Source: Sesamia nonagrioides
Taxonomy: Eukaryota; Arthropoda; Insecta; Lepidoptera; Noctuidae
NCBI GenBank assembly: GCA_017933935.1
Contig: JADWQK010002432.1
Span: forward strand, 410,001-474,000
Direction: 5' to 3'
Length of the DNA stretch: 64,000 bases
Part shown: positions 20,740 to 31,037 of the stretch, piece by piece
How the letters are laid out: every line of letters begins with the position of its first letter
Position numbering within the stretch: the first letter of the stretch is position 1
Made by a program: the position numbers and the translations under genes
The notes under the pieces: generated by a model
Database searches by the model: none
What the model saw: the letters and a program-made list of their open reading frames with translations, nothing else
What the model was told of the DNA's origin: nothing

Positions 20740-21010
20740 AAGGTATATGCAGGTACTCATAGAGGCTGTTATACTAACCCGGCGCTAGGCAAAGGCCTCT
20801 GGGAAGTCCTTCCAAATACTCTTTTTCAGCGTCACCTTGAACTCTCACGGTACAAGTCCAGGCCACAAAACCTCGGCGGCAACGTTCTTTTTCAGGGACC
20901 CATTGTGTAGAGACTTTTTCCCAACGACCATCGCACATACGGTTTATGTGATCCATCCTATCCCATTTGAGCCTGGCAGCCTTAGTAACATCATATCCGA
21001 TCTTTTTTTT
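20740..21010 (-). pseudogene. Probable LINE C-terminal fragment
   Basis: The minus-strand frame reads KWDRMDHINRMCDGRWEKVS, then TQWVPEKERCRRG, resembling the KWxWAGHxxRxxDxRW ... EWxPxxxxRxxGR stretch near the end of RTE-type LINEs, but degraded and frame-shifted. It is a different lineage from the RTE copy at 4570. I am not certain. Confidence 0.4.
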
Positions 21011-21654
21011 CGAAAAAAATAACCTTTTCCGTAATAGGAATCCTATCTCATCAAGATTAGAAGACGTTTTTGTCTTGCGGGTGCTTCAAGAAAAATAAAT
21101 GAATCGGGATGATCCACCAAATCTTTGAAATACACTTAGGTACCCTGTCTTTATGTCCATCAATCAAAAGAAAGTAATTGCCTTTTACATTTGATTAATT
21201 TAAAACCTTATCCGTTTTTGTACGAACGACGCCAGAGTCAAGCTGCCCGAAACTGTCTAATATTCCCAATCAAACTTGAGCTTAAATGCTTTGGCGATAA
21301 AGTTAAAAATTTTGTAAAGATATTTGACAGATTTTAGTAGCTTGATGTGTTGGCGGTTGTACAAAACCTTGGTTTTATCTTTGGTCCAAGCCCTGATCTT
21401 TATTGAAAGCACGGTAAAATCCTTAATTAGTTTTTAATATCAGAGAATTAACTTAGTTTGAAAAAATCACTCGTTTATACCTGAAAGCTAATTCCAATAA
21501 TTAAATCATTCAAAATCTAGTCGCAATCCTAACTCAATGTCAGAAACTTATGAACAACGTAAGTATTTTTGACAGATTGTTTGAGATCAGGCTGCAAAAG
21601 TTCCTAATACCTATTATGAGTATAATCCCTCTCGTTCTAAGGATACACCCTTAT
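21011..21654. other. No recognised feature
   Basis: Moderately AT-rich, unique-looking sequence without coding motifs, tRNA boxes or terminal repeats. Confidence 0.45.
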
Positions 21655-22015
21655 TCATACTAATATTATAAATGCGAAAGTAACTCTGTCTGTCTGTCTG
21701 TCTGTTACGCTTTCCTGCCTAAACCTCTCAACCGATTTTGATGAAATTTGGCACAGACAATCTTTGGACCCTGAGAAAAAACATAGGCTACCTATTATCC
21801 CGGAAAAATTTGATATTCCCGAGGGAAATCTAAAAAGCGCGATATAACCGAACACCACGCGGCCGAAGACGCGGGCGGAAAGCACACAATCTTTAGACCC
21901 TGAGAAAGGACATAGGCTACCTTTTATCCCGGAAAAATTTGATGTTCCCGAGGGAAATCTAAAAAGCGCGATATAACCTAAATTTACGCGGGCGAAGCCG
22001 CGGGCGGAAAGCTAG
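21655..22015 (+). mobile_element. Helitron A copy with internal duplication (361 bp)
   Basis: It starts TCATACTAATATTATAAATG and ends CCGCGGGCGGAAAGCTAG and T. At about 21880 the near-terminal GCGGGCGGAAAGC is followed not by CTAG but by ACACAATCTTTAGACCC, repeating about 130 bp. The copy at 22664-23024 has the same length and the same duplication, so they form a subfamily. Confidence 0.8.
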
Positions 22016-22032
22016 TTTTGAATAAAGGCGGG

Positions 22033-22200
22033 CAGGGTAATTGCATAAAATAATATCAGTAGCAATGGGTTTCATTTTGACAGTTCAACGATGTTCATTA
22101 CGTTAACAGGCACATTTTTCGAACATAAGGAGTAATGAATTAGTATTATGCTTCAAAATGATTCCAATTGATAGTTACAGGGTATTACGCAATTAGGGTG
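22033..22200. mobile_element. MITE-1 copy, opposite orientation
   Basis: It begins CAGGGTAATTGCATAAAATA and ends GCAATTAGGGTG. The internal GTTTCATTTTGACAGTTCAA is the inverse of that in the copies at 7359 and 8458. Confidence 0.75.
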
Positions 22201-22219
22201 CGGATGAGTGTTCTTGTTA

Positions 22220-22618
22220 TACAACGTGTAACATAAAGGGTATATACATAACAAAGGCATGGCATCTTTACATGATATCAAACGATATTGGAAGGGTTTT
22301 TGGTTTATCTCTTTATGTTAGGAAGTTATGAGGAAAAACACCGCCTGTGATAGGCTACTATCATACTAGTCGCATAGAGATATTGAAGATATTTATCAGA
22401 TTTTGACAAGTAACGTGACGGGTAACGACTAGTTATTAACGTATGTAGTGTGCTGCCACGTTTGTTATGATTTGATTTTAAGAAATACACGAAACCGAAA
22501 ATTTGGTACCAATTTTTTGAGTATTTTATTTTGAGTTGAAACCCTTCCGATATCGTTTGATATCATCTAAAGATGCCATGCCCTTGATATGTATATACCC
22601 TTTTTGTTACACGTTGTA
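22220..22618 (-). mobile_element. MITE-5 copy 2 (about 400 bp)
   Basis: Bounded by TACAACGTGTAACATAAAGG and its inverse ending ACACGTTGTA. It is the reverse complement of the copy at 15673-16073 over its full length, including the CTATCACAGGCGGTG core, with few differences. Confidence 0.8.
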
Positions 22619-22663
22619 TAGGGAGAACAATCAATTCTTAGAAATGTTGTTAACCCGATGTTA

Positions 22664-23024
22664 TCCATACTTAATATTATAAATGCGAAAGTAACTCTGT
22701 CTGTCTGTCTGTGTTACGCTTTCCCGCCTAAATCTCTCAACCGATTTTGAAGAAATTTGGCACAGACAATCTTTGGACCCTGAGAAAAAACATAGGCTAC
22801 CTGTTATCCCGGAAATAATTGATATTCCCGAGAGAAATCTAAAAAGCGCGATATAACCGAACACCACGCGGGCGAAGACGCGGGCGGAAAGCACACAATC
22901 TTTAGACCCTGAGAAAGGACATAGGCTACCTTTTATCGCGGAAAAATTTGATGTGCCCGAGGGAAATCTAAAAAGCGCGATATAATCGAAATTTACGCGG
23001 GCGAAGCCGCGGGCGGAAAGCTAG
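22664..23024 (+). mobile_element. Helitron A copy with internal duplication (361 bp)
   Basis: Starts TCCATACTTAATATTATAAA and ends GCCGCGGGCGGAAAGCTAG and T. Same length and internal repeat as 21655-22015. The two bracket a MITE-1 and a MITE-5. Confidence 0.8.
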
Positions 23025-23640
23025 TAGAGAATAAAGATTTCGTGTGCTTGGACAAAAAGTTTTATTTAAAAATAAACCTTTTTATTGCTAAACGGAACAA
23101 CACTATTATCTTGTAAAGGTTTTTCTAGGAGTCAAATACATTTCCTCATTTTCGTTTCCGAAAAAAACTGGGTCCTGAAGTCAGTGACTTGGGTCACTGA
23201 CTTTGGACTTGGGCCACTGAATTCGGTTTTTCATATCACTAAAAACCTTATGACACTACAACGCAGTGACATTTTAGCGATCACGTCGGTCACGCACAGG
23301 AAGCAACATTGCGGCACTTCCGGGTAAACTCAAGATTTATCATCACGCCGCTATGAAAAAGAAGTAGCCAGCAAAGTGGCCTTTTTATATGTGCGCTCGT
23401 AAAAGTGTAAGCCATGAAAAATGTAAGAGATTTATTTCTTAATTTTATTTTTTATGAACGGGATTGAAACCTCGTGTTTATAAATTGTACGGTATTATGA
23501 TAGATATAGGGAAAGAATAAACTGTGGGTCAAGGAAACGTTTGACCTTTTTGAAGGTCATGTAGGTGATATGTTAATACTTTTGCCCTGTGGAACGGCTA
23601 CTGTCCGATAAATATTTAGTTAGTACAGTTGTGTTTAACA
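23025..23640. other. No recognised gene; short tandem around 23180-23225
   Basis: A GTGACTTGGGTCACTGACTTTG motif repeats two to three times. Otherwise nothing supported; the 80-codon frame at 23085-23327 has no domain. Confidence 0.45.
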
Positions 23641-23932
23641 GTCATGGTGGCCTAGTGGTTAAAACACCACCTCTCAATTATGAGTGCGCGGGTTCGATTC
23701 CAGCTCAGGCAAGTACCAATGTAACTTTTCTAAAAGTTATACGTTCTTTCTAAGTATGTCTTAGACACCAATGACTGAAGGTGAAGGAAAACATCTTGAG
23801 GAAACCTGGACTTTAAGTCTGAAACCGCCAACACGCATTGAGCAAGTGTGGTGATTAGGTACGCTCAATCCTTCTCTGTATGAGAGTAGACCTGTGCCCA
23901 GGAGTGGGACGATAAAAAGGTTGATGATGATA
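23641..23932 (+). mobile_element. SINE-2, full-length copy
   Basis: The A box TGGCCTAGTGG is at 23648-23658 and the B box GGTTCGATTCC at 23691-23701, the head of a tRNA-derived SINE. The body includes GAAAACATCTTGAGGAAACC and the end GAGTGGGACGATAAAAAGG, followed by TTGATGATGAT. Pol III transcription is expected from the boxes. Mobilisation by an RTE LINE is inferred from the 3' end. Confidence 0.8.
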
Positions 23933-24093
23933 GTTGCGGTTTGTCTGTGCAGAATAACATATTGTGCGTTTAGATTAGTCTAGTTTAGTTTGTCTAGTTA
24001 ACAGCCTTTTAAAATAAAATAAAAATACAATTAATATTACTAAAAGGAAAAAAAAACGGAATTTTTCGAACAAAATAAATGGCGGTTTCTTAT

Positions 24094-24577
24094 TGTTCTT
24101 CAACCTATAGACGTTCACTGCTGGACAAAGGCCTCCCCCATGGCTTTCCACAGTGTTCAGAGCAATACAACCGAACAGCTCAGCACTTTTGCTTTCGTGC
24201 ATTCCTATAAAACTAATATCTAGTGTGTATGCGGCCGTCGATCGCGTAACTCAAACCATACCAACACCATTCAAACCATCTTTTAGGTTAAACCAACATA
24301 GCTTTCTCACATACAACCATTATTTTGTTTAAACCACAAAACCATAACCAAATTAAAGTCGTATCATTTAAACCAAACCAATACCAAACCATAACCATCA
24401 ACTAAACCAAAACCATAATTCAATATAGAAAGTTGGTATCACGCAGAAGCCATAAATTTCTACACACAGTGACCGGTCTTGTGCTACCCGCATCCATCCG
24501 CTTCCCGCGACCTTCACCAGGTCTGCGTCTTCCGGTACGTGGCTGCCACTCCAGGACCTTACTGCCCCATCGGCCGT
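24094..24577 (-). pseudogene. RTE-clade LINE 3' fragment, split by an insert
   Basis: The two halves, 24094-24155 (CACTGCTGGACAAAGGCC) and 24465-24577 (GACCGGTCTTGTGCTACCCG), join to the same order seen at 4570-4750. Between them is a foreign 309-bp stretch flanked by CACAGTG on both sides. Confidence 0.7.
24156..24464. mobile_element. 309-bp insert with 7-bp target duplication in the RTE fragment
   Basis: CACAGTG lies at 24149-24155 and again at 24465-24471, and the interrupted LINE aligns across them. The insert is rich in AACCAT/AACCAA units (about 24245-24415) and has no coding frame. Its ends show no obvious inverted repeat or poly(A). The class is unknown. Confidence 0.55.
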
Positions 24578-24946
24578 GTCAGTCAAGTCGTATGCAATAG
24601 CTTAATTTAAATATGATAGAGTAAAAAACGCTTCGGCCTTTGTAAACATCTAGTATAACCCTACAAAGGATCTTTTAGGATTACTAGGTACTCAGGAGCG
24701 GTAAATAAATTCAATCAAATTTCAATCAATCGGAGCTTAATATACCTACCTAAAGCCAAAGATTAGGTAGGATTAGTAATAATTGCGTAAGCGGTTATGT
24801 AAACTATTTAATCCGTTTGATTAACGTTTGCTGAAACGGCTACATATGACACAAAGTTTCTTGTTTCTTGGAAACTTGGATGAAAGATAAATTGAGGACG
24901 AAGCATGTTCAGCATGCATGCATGATGTGAGCATGTGAGCTCTGGT
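24578..24946. other. No recognised feature
   Basis: AT-rich; a short GCATGCATGCATG-type run lies near 24905-24925. Nothing else is supported. Confidence 0.45.
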
Positions 24947-25112
24947 TCAGGCCATGGTGGCTTCGACCGTAGAGCCCCCTTGCGGCAAGGGCGGATCCAG
25001 CTTTCTAATGCTACCTAATGGTAGACGCGATCTCTCGCGTCCGGCTCTCGTCCAGGCCATGGTGGCTTCGACCGTAGAGCCCCCTTGCGACAAGGGCGGA
25101 TCCAGCTTTGGT
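24947..25112 (-). repeat. Two units of a 105-bp repeat, possibly LINE RT-derived
   Basis: GGCCATGGTGGCTTCGACCG starts at 24950 and again at 25055, each followed by TAGAGCCCCCTTGCG and GGCGGATCCAGC. On the minus strand each unit reads PQGGSTVEATMAW, similar to the FxxGRSTVDA block of R1-like reverse transcriptases. The RT origin is tentative; the tandem is plain. Confidence 0.55.
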
Positions 25113-25199
25113 GCCAGGGCGGGGGGGGGGGTCACATAGTCGTGGTCAAGTCATAAGGAGCTTTAATTAAACTTGGAAAATAATAGATATAATTAAAAA

Positions 25200-26190
25200 G
25201 AAGTAGAAGTATTTTATTAATAAGTAATAAGTACTGAATTTAAAAAAAACGTTTTACAAAAAGAAAGTCGGTGTCAAAAATGAATATACAAAAACCAAAG
25301 ACACCGACTTCCGAAATTAGTTATTTCTCACTTTGTAGTGGTTTTTGGAAGTCGGTTGTTTTTTATTGTAAAAAAGTTTTTATTTTACACTTTTTAGTTG
25401 TGAAAAGTACTGTATTCAGTTGCATCCGGTCAGACTGGAAGCTGACGCAAATATAGTTGGGAATCGACGTAATTTTGTTTACTTTAATTTTCCCCCGTAA
25501 TTTTGAAGAATTCCCTCGACTGCCTATGGTCTTCATCATCAGATTTACTGCAGACCATTATTTTAACCCAATGGGGGCAAAGTTCTCATCAATATAAATG
25601 AATTAAGTCCAAACACGCGTCATCCTTCTCTGTATGAGAGGAGACCTGTACCCAGCAGTGGGAAGATAAAAAAAAAGGTTGTTGATGATGATGATGAAGT
25701 CCAAACACAAAGTAGCTACTGTAAACCGTTGAAGAGTCCCGGAACTGGCCTTTGTCTTCATCATCAGAGCTCTTATGAGAGTCACAACTCATCTAGGTGT
25801 AAAGTTCTTATCAATACAAATTAATCAAGCCCAAACACAAGGTAGCGGCTGTGAATTGTTGAAGAGTTCCTTCGACTGTCTCCCGGCTCCATCATCAGAT
25901 CTACTCCCGACCTTTATTAAATTGTAGTGCTTTAAAATACCTAATGAAAATACTAAGAAATGCACTAGTCGCCCCTACGATTTTTGAAAGTTCCTCTTGA
26001 TTTCTCTGGTCTTCCATCATCAGATCCTGATGTCCTTATCATGGGACCACTTTGGAAATGTCTTTTTTCCAACAAAGAAAGAAATATCAAAATGAGTTCA
26101 TAAACAACGAAGTTATTCGCGAACAACATAAAAAAGCATAAATATAAGTACGGTCGGATTGAGTAACCTCCTCCTTTTTGAAGTCGGTTA
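25200..26190. repeat. Region of degenerate ~115-bp internal repeats
   Basis: The motif pair TTCATCATCAGA after a TGAAGAGTTCC-like string occurs near 25503-25550, 25731-25770, 25860-25900 and 25990-26025, with CAAAGTTCTCATCAATA- and AAGCCCAAACACAAGGTAG-like strings between. The block ends CTCCTCCTTTTTGAAGTCGG. A stem AAGTCGGTGTC...GACACCGACTT lies at 25265-25310. It looks like a non-autonomous repeat of a kind common in Lepidoptera, but I cannot name it. Confidence 0.5.
25617..25696 (+). mobile_element. 5'-truncated SINE-2 with 12-bp target duplication
   Basis: AAGTCCAAACAC at 25605-25616 recurs at 25697-25708. The 80 bp between hold the SINE-2 end (GAGGAGACCTGTACCCAGCA and on) and a GATGATGATG tail. 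The target was one unit of the surrounding repeat. Confidence 0.8.
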
Positions 26191-26384
26191 AAAATACCTA
26201 ATTAAATAACGAAATCATTTTTTCTTTTACATCTTCTTCCGAAACGTGATATCACTTCATCTACTTCCATGGGTACGTTTTTATGGACGTGGAGAAGTGC
26301 CAGTTCGGTTAGACGTTCTTCAACCATTGAAGCTCTTTGCCATGCTTTGAATTTTCGTAACGTAGACGACGAACGATTGGGTGC

Positions 26385-28055
26385 TGAGAGGCGAGCTCAG
26401 ATTGGGAGGAGACCTAATGTGTTATGCGGATGACACGCTAGTCACCGCCTGGGGGAGCTCGCACAGGGAAGCAACGTTGCTGGCGACAGCTGCGATATCA
26501 CAGGTGGTGGGCCGCATATGTCGCCTAGGCCTGGAGGTGGCCGTCAACAAGTCGTAGGCCATGGTGTTTTATGGTCCCCAGCGGGCGCGGCCACCCGGCT
26601 CATAAATCGGGGTCGGGAAGGTTCGGATTGCTTTCAGTCCTCCATGAAGTACCTGGGATTGTTGCTCGACAGCCGGTGGGACTTCGACTCCCACTTCCGG
26701 CGGCTGGCGCCCAAGTTTTTGAGGGCGGCTGGGGCGCTTTCAACGTTGTTTCCCAATCTGGGTGGCCCGAGCGCTGCCTGCAGGCGGCTCTACATGTGAA
26801 TCGTGCGATCGATGGCTTTGATGTGGGCCTCTGACCTGACGGCCGACAGCATCGCTCTACTGCGACAACCGCAGAGAGCGATGGCCATCACAGTCATACA
26901 TGGGTATCGCACGGTCTCCTATGAGGCAGCCTGCCTACTGGCTGGATCCCCGTCATGGGTCCTGGAGGCGAAGGTCCTAGCGTCACTGTTCTGGTGACGT
27001 GAGGAGGCGCGAGAGCGGGGTGAACGGCCGATGCTGCGTCAGATGGAGCAGCGTCGGTCGCAGCTCCGACAGGTCCTAGTGGCGGAATAGTGGGACAAGC
27101 TTTCACGTCCTACCACTGGCCTCACCACCATCGAGGCGATCCTTCCGGTACTGGCGGACTGGCTCGGGATAAGGTACGGCTCCGTGACGTTTCGGATGAC
27201 ACAGGTACTTTCGGGGCATGGTTGCTTCGGAAAGTAACTGTGGCGCATAAACAGGGAGCCGGACGCCCGGTGTCACCATTGCGTCAACTGTCAGGAGCAC
27301 ACTGCGCGGCATACGCTGGCAGAGTGTGCCACTTGGGAGGAGCTACGTCGTTCCCTCACCTCTGAAGTAAACAGTGACCTGTCGCTGCCGGCCGTAATCG
27401 GGTGGATAGTCGGCAGCGAAAAGTCCTGGGATGCGGTGGTTTCCTTCTGAGAAACAGTCGTCTCACATTAGTAGGCTTTTTTTGGGACAAAACCCGCCAC
27501 ACTGTTCCCAACCCACTGCAACTCCTGAAAGCCAGAATCAACAGTGGAGACCGCCAGAAAAACGCCGAGCAATGAAGCTCGACGAGTCCCGGAGAAACGA
27601 TTCAACTGTCTTAGGTCCTGCAACGAAATTAATCAGAAAAGAATAGCGGAGGAGTAAGAAAAAATATATTTTTCGGCACAAAGGGACATTATTGCAACTG
27701 GGAGAAGCCCAGATTGCCAAGCACCACGGAATAAAATTTGATTAAGTTAATGGGTTGATTCCAATAATAGGTATGGCAAAAGCGAAATGGCAAAAGCGTT
27801 AAAAAACATTAGTAGGCTGCGGAAAGGGAGAGGGAGATCTCGTCCTCTCACCCGGCCTGCAACAGGCGCACCGGGCGTCGGCGGAGAGCGTATAACTCCC
27901 TCTCTCAGCCCCCTTAAATGGGTCCAGGGGGACATTATTCTGTCGCCCCCCAAACATTAGGACCCGAGGTGGTGGCTGGCGCGAAGTGTTCCACGCGCGC
28001 CACTCTTAGACGTCACAGGGGGAGTCATACACCTCACCGACGCCCGCAATTGTCA
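26385..28055 (+). pseudogene. Decayed R1-like LINE: RT palm to 3' UTR
   Basis: GGDLMCYADDTLVTAWGSS at about 26400-26460 is the RT catalytic YADD block. FSPPMKYLGLLLDSRWDFDS, LACRRLYM and IALLRQPQRAMAITVIHGYR, then AACLLAGSPSWVLEAKVLAS follow, broken by stops and frame changes. Homologous to 34827-35594. The 3' part (27420-27464, continued at 27806) covers the W-DAVVSF region and Arg-rich end, then the 3' UTR to about 28055. It is interrupted by a 328-bp insert at 27478. It cannot encode a working protein. Confidence 0.75.
27478..27805. mobile_element. 328-bp insert with 13-bp target duplication
   Basis: ACATTAGTAGGCT at 27465-27477 recurs at 27806-27818, and the host LINE aligns across the site. 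The insert starts with a T run, has a repeated ATGGCAAAAGCG near its end and stops in a short A run. It could be a 5'-truncated retroposon read left to right. I recognise no coding content. Confidence 0.7.
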
Positions 28056-28224
28056 TACGAAATGTGACATTTGAATGTTGACGGTATAAAAAAGTACTCT
28101 ATTGTTGGTGGCCATGGCGGCGTTTGCGCGGTAAATTTCAAATTTTGCCTGCGTTCGTTCCCGAATAATATGTTTGCCATCAATCAAAGTATGTATTATA
28201 TAAATTGATTAAATATTGAAAGTA

Positions 28225-28445
28225 CTTAAATAAAATCCTCCTGAGCTGGACTCTGGCTCCTGAACCCAGCCCAGGAAGTCATGACTCCCATGACCCCCAT
28301 GGATCCGCCCTTGCCTTGCGGAGGCCAAACTAGCTCTCCGCCAAATAAGTACGGCCCCGCTCGCCTGAGTCGCCCGACAAGGGAGACTGCAATGACTCTT
28401 TCAAAGAGCTTGCCCATCTCGTCGGGCAGCACGATGGACCAGTAA
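28225..28445 (-). pseudogene. R1-like LINE RT N-terminal block
   Basis: The minus-strand frame reads LPDEMGKLFERVIAVSLVGR, then LRRAGPYL. In a shifted frame FGLRKARADP corresponds to the FGFRxGRSTxD block. The DExGKLFERVI...RL pattern is the fingers region of R1-like reverse transcriptases. About 70 codons, frame-shifted and truncated at both ends. Confidence 0.6.
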
Positions 28446-28504
28446 GCGGAATTCTTACATAATATTTTATTTCCAAAATCACGGGATTTTATATAATTTA
28501 ATAT

Positions 28505-28603
28505 AAAAAATCAAGAAGGTGGCTGGTAGTGGCTGGCGGAGAACTGTGCCCTGAAGGAGGCCTATGTGCAGCAGTCGACGAGTAGGGGCTGATGATGATG
28601 ATG
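28505..28603 (+). mobile_element. RTE-like LINE 3' end with GATGATGATG tail
   Basis: GGAGGCCTATGTGCAGCAGT, then CGACGAGTAGGGGCTGATGATGATGATG, resembles the ends of the RTE copies (AGGCCTTTGTCCAGCAGTGG, ATAGGCTGAAG). It shows the trinucleotide tail most clearly. Confidence 0.6.
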
Positions 28604-28633
28604 AATATAAATATCTCGGTATGTATTTATTTT

Positions 28634-29052
28634 CTCGGTGGTAGGCAACAACATCAGCCGCCGGCATAAGTTACCACCCACCAGACAAAGTCTTGCCGCC
28701 AAGCGATTCATCGTGTTCCGGCATGATGTCTGGTGAAGCCGTACGGAGGACGGGTCTGAGCAGTTGTGTTGCGATGTGTGCCGGGTACAATGCGCCAAAG
28801 GTTGTTGTGTCGGAAGTTTGGTCGTGGAGAGTCTCCAGATCAATCTCCCTCTAGCGCAGCATCGTTTGGTCGTGTTGGTCTTGGGTTTTACATTGCATCA
28901 CCTCGCTCAACTGCCGTCATCCTTCCTATTCCTAAGTTTTAGTGAATAGGCTTAATAAACTAGTGCGCTTTACCACCAACGATTACATCACTGCTTGCCA
29001 TCAGGCGGGATTGCAGTCAAGTACTAGTTAATAATTATTAAAAAAAAAGAAA
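28634..29052 (+). mobile_element. Family R retroposon, copy 3
   Basis: Plus-strand copy: head CTCGGTGGTAGGCAACAACA, body with CCAGACAAAGTCTTGCCGCC, tail GCGCTTTACCACCAACGATT, end AATTATTAAAAAAAAAG. It follows an RTE-like tail by about 30 bp. Confidence 0.75.
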
Positions 29053-29465
29053 ATATATATATATAAATATTTATAAAATCACTGAATTCATCATATTTTA
29101 TTAATTAGGTTCTGTGCTCAGAAAAAACATTAGACAATAATTTTCACACTTCTAGGACACATACTTTTTCGGTCCTAGCGGAGAAGGAAAACACCATACG
29201 GAGTAAAGATTTCATTTTATTAGAGCGAGTATCCAGTACTGCAAAGTACTGTTACAATTCTTATGTCCAAACATACGGTAAAATAAAATAATAAAGGTAA
29301 TATTTATGTTCTGTCATTTATATGGTGTACTTTATAATGAGTATCCTGTATTTTTATGCTCGATCATACAAAAAATAAAATAAAAAACATGTCTTCATTT
29401 TTATGTTTACAAACATAACTAAATGTACACGTGTGACATTTAAGAGTATTTTATTCTACTCTTAT
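29053..29465. other. No recognised feature
   Basis: Highly AT-rich, with no supported motif. Confidence 0.45.
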
Positions 29466-29473
29466 GTTTAATA

Positions 29474-31029
29474 CAATGATATATAATATTAACAGATATG
29501 ATATGTTCTAAGAAACTAACCAAAATAAATGTGCCGTTCGGAGCAGCAGCACACACATGCAATTTTTTATTCTGCGTACATTTCACACATTGATAGAGTG
29601 TGATGAGAAGATGGGGCGCAATCTAAAGCATAGAGAAGAAAAATATGGCTAGTGTGTGTCGTTTGCGCTTAAATGGAAACAGCAACAAGGTGGCCAAAGA
29701 ATAACAAAAAATACAGATATGAAATATAACAGAGTTAACGGTAAGTGGTAATTTCGTAGGTTCTAGTGTAGTAGGTGCTCAATAGGTGCATATATTTTTT
29801 TATGAAAAGTTTTACACTTCAATTAAGTATCACAAAACTTTAATGCTTGTCATTGAAGTTTTGTAATACTTGATTAAAATGTAGGTATTTAATATTTTGT
29901 GACTTTGATCAAAGGAAACCTAATGCAATAAAATAAACAATTATAAACCATTGTAATTAGTGAAATTAATTCGGTTTAATCTATACTTACTATATTTCAA
30001 ATAATATTTTAATTTTAATTTTTCAAATGTAAATCATTATGCAAACATTGTGTATATATTTCTAAATATTTATTTATATTATTATATACTTGGGAGTGTG
30101 CGAGGAAATTGCATGATTTAATTCCCCCATCTCCGTTCCACCATCGGACGACCCGTCGTACGCCAAGTTTCCACCCATATGTTATTAATACCACTACGAT
30201 CCGGACGAAGCGTTTCGCCTCCTCCTTTATACCGCGTACATAGAGGGACTGGAACAGTTTACCAGCGGCGGTGTTTCCATCGGACTACAATTTGAGTGTC
30301 GTCAAGGCTAGAGTGAATAGGCGCTTAATAAACCAGTGCGCTTTACCATCAAGGACTGCGTCACTGCTTACCATCAGGCAGGATTGCGGTCAAGCGCTTG
30401 TTTATAATGTATATAAAAAAAACTTCATGTTCATTTAATATCGACTCATACTTTCCCATTTTATAATTTCATGTCATTTGACTCTATTACTTAGCAACGC
30501 AAAATAAACACGTAATTTTATAAATGTTTTACTTAACTGTTGCAATAAGGTTTTCATAAATAATATTAAACAGAACTATAATTGTAGGTATAAAAGTCAC
30601 CATAAATATTATCGCTTCTGTGCAACTAATCTATGTCTAATGCCTTCGCATCTTTTTCACACTCGCAAGAAATCCAATTAGCTCTCTCTTTTTTTACTTA
30701 CTATTGCAACCTAAGCATCATTTGTAAGAATGTTTGACAAAATAATCGAAACTACATATATTATTTATCTAAATATTTTGAAATAATCACTTATGATATG
30801 TGATTCCATGACTTTTGTTGGTTTTTCTAAAATAATTCGTGCATTTACGCATTACACAAAACGCCATTTTGAATGCGGAAAAGATTTTCTTAGCCACCCA
30901 GGACAGACGCGCGTACGGAACGAGAGTATCGAGAGTGACTAAAGCGAGATACAGGACTTACCTTCTTTTGTACGCTTCATTTTCAGTGCGCTAGTGACAT
31001 ATCTACCTTAGTTTAATATTATATCAATG
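29474..31029 (+). mobile_element. hAT-type non-autonomous element, copy 1 (1556 bp)
   Basis: The 8-bp duplication GTTTAATA is at 29466-29473 and 31030-31037. The left end is CAATGATATATAATATTAAC; the right end, inverted, is CATTGATATAATATTAAAC. Eight-base duplications with short CA-starting inverted ends point to the hAT superfamily. There is no transposase frame. A LINE L6 fragment (30092-30421) lies inside. The subterminal block at 29500-29700 matches the second copy (61027-61795). Confidence 0.75.
30092..30421 (+). pseudogene. LINE family L6 fragment inside the hAT element
   Basis: The frame gives RTKRFAS, LTSRDWNx (TGG partly preserved as CTGGAAC), FxxYN, then RVNRxLINQ. It continues to TTACCATCAGGCAGGATTGC and a short A run. 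Homologous to 16190-16490. Only the 3' part of the LINE is present. Confidence 0.6.
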
Positions 31030-31037
31030 GTTTAATA

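Noticed and set aside
23641..23715. tRNA gene
   Set aside because: A and B boxes are present but the stems do not fold, and a shared SINE body follows; it is a SINE head. The same applies at 33511, 33873, 46647, 48431 and 49606.
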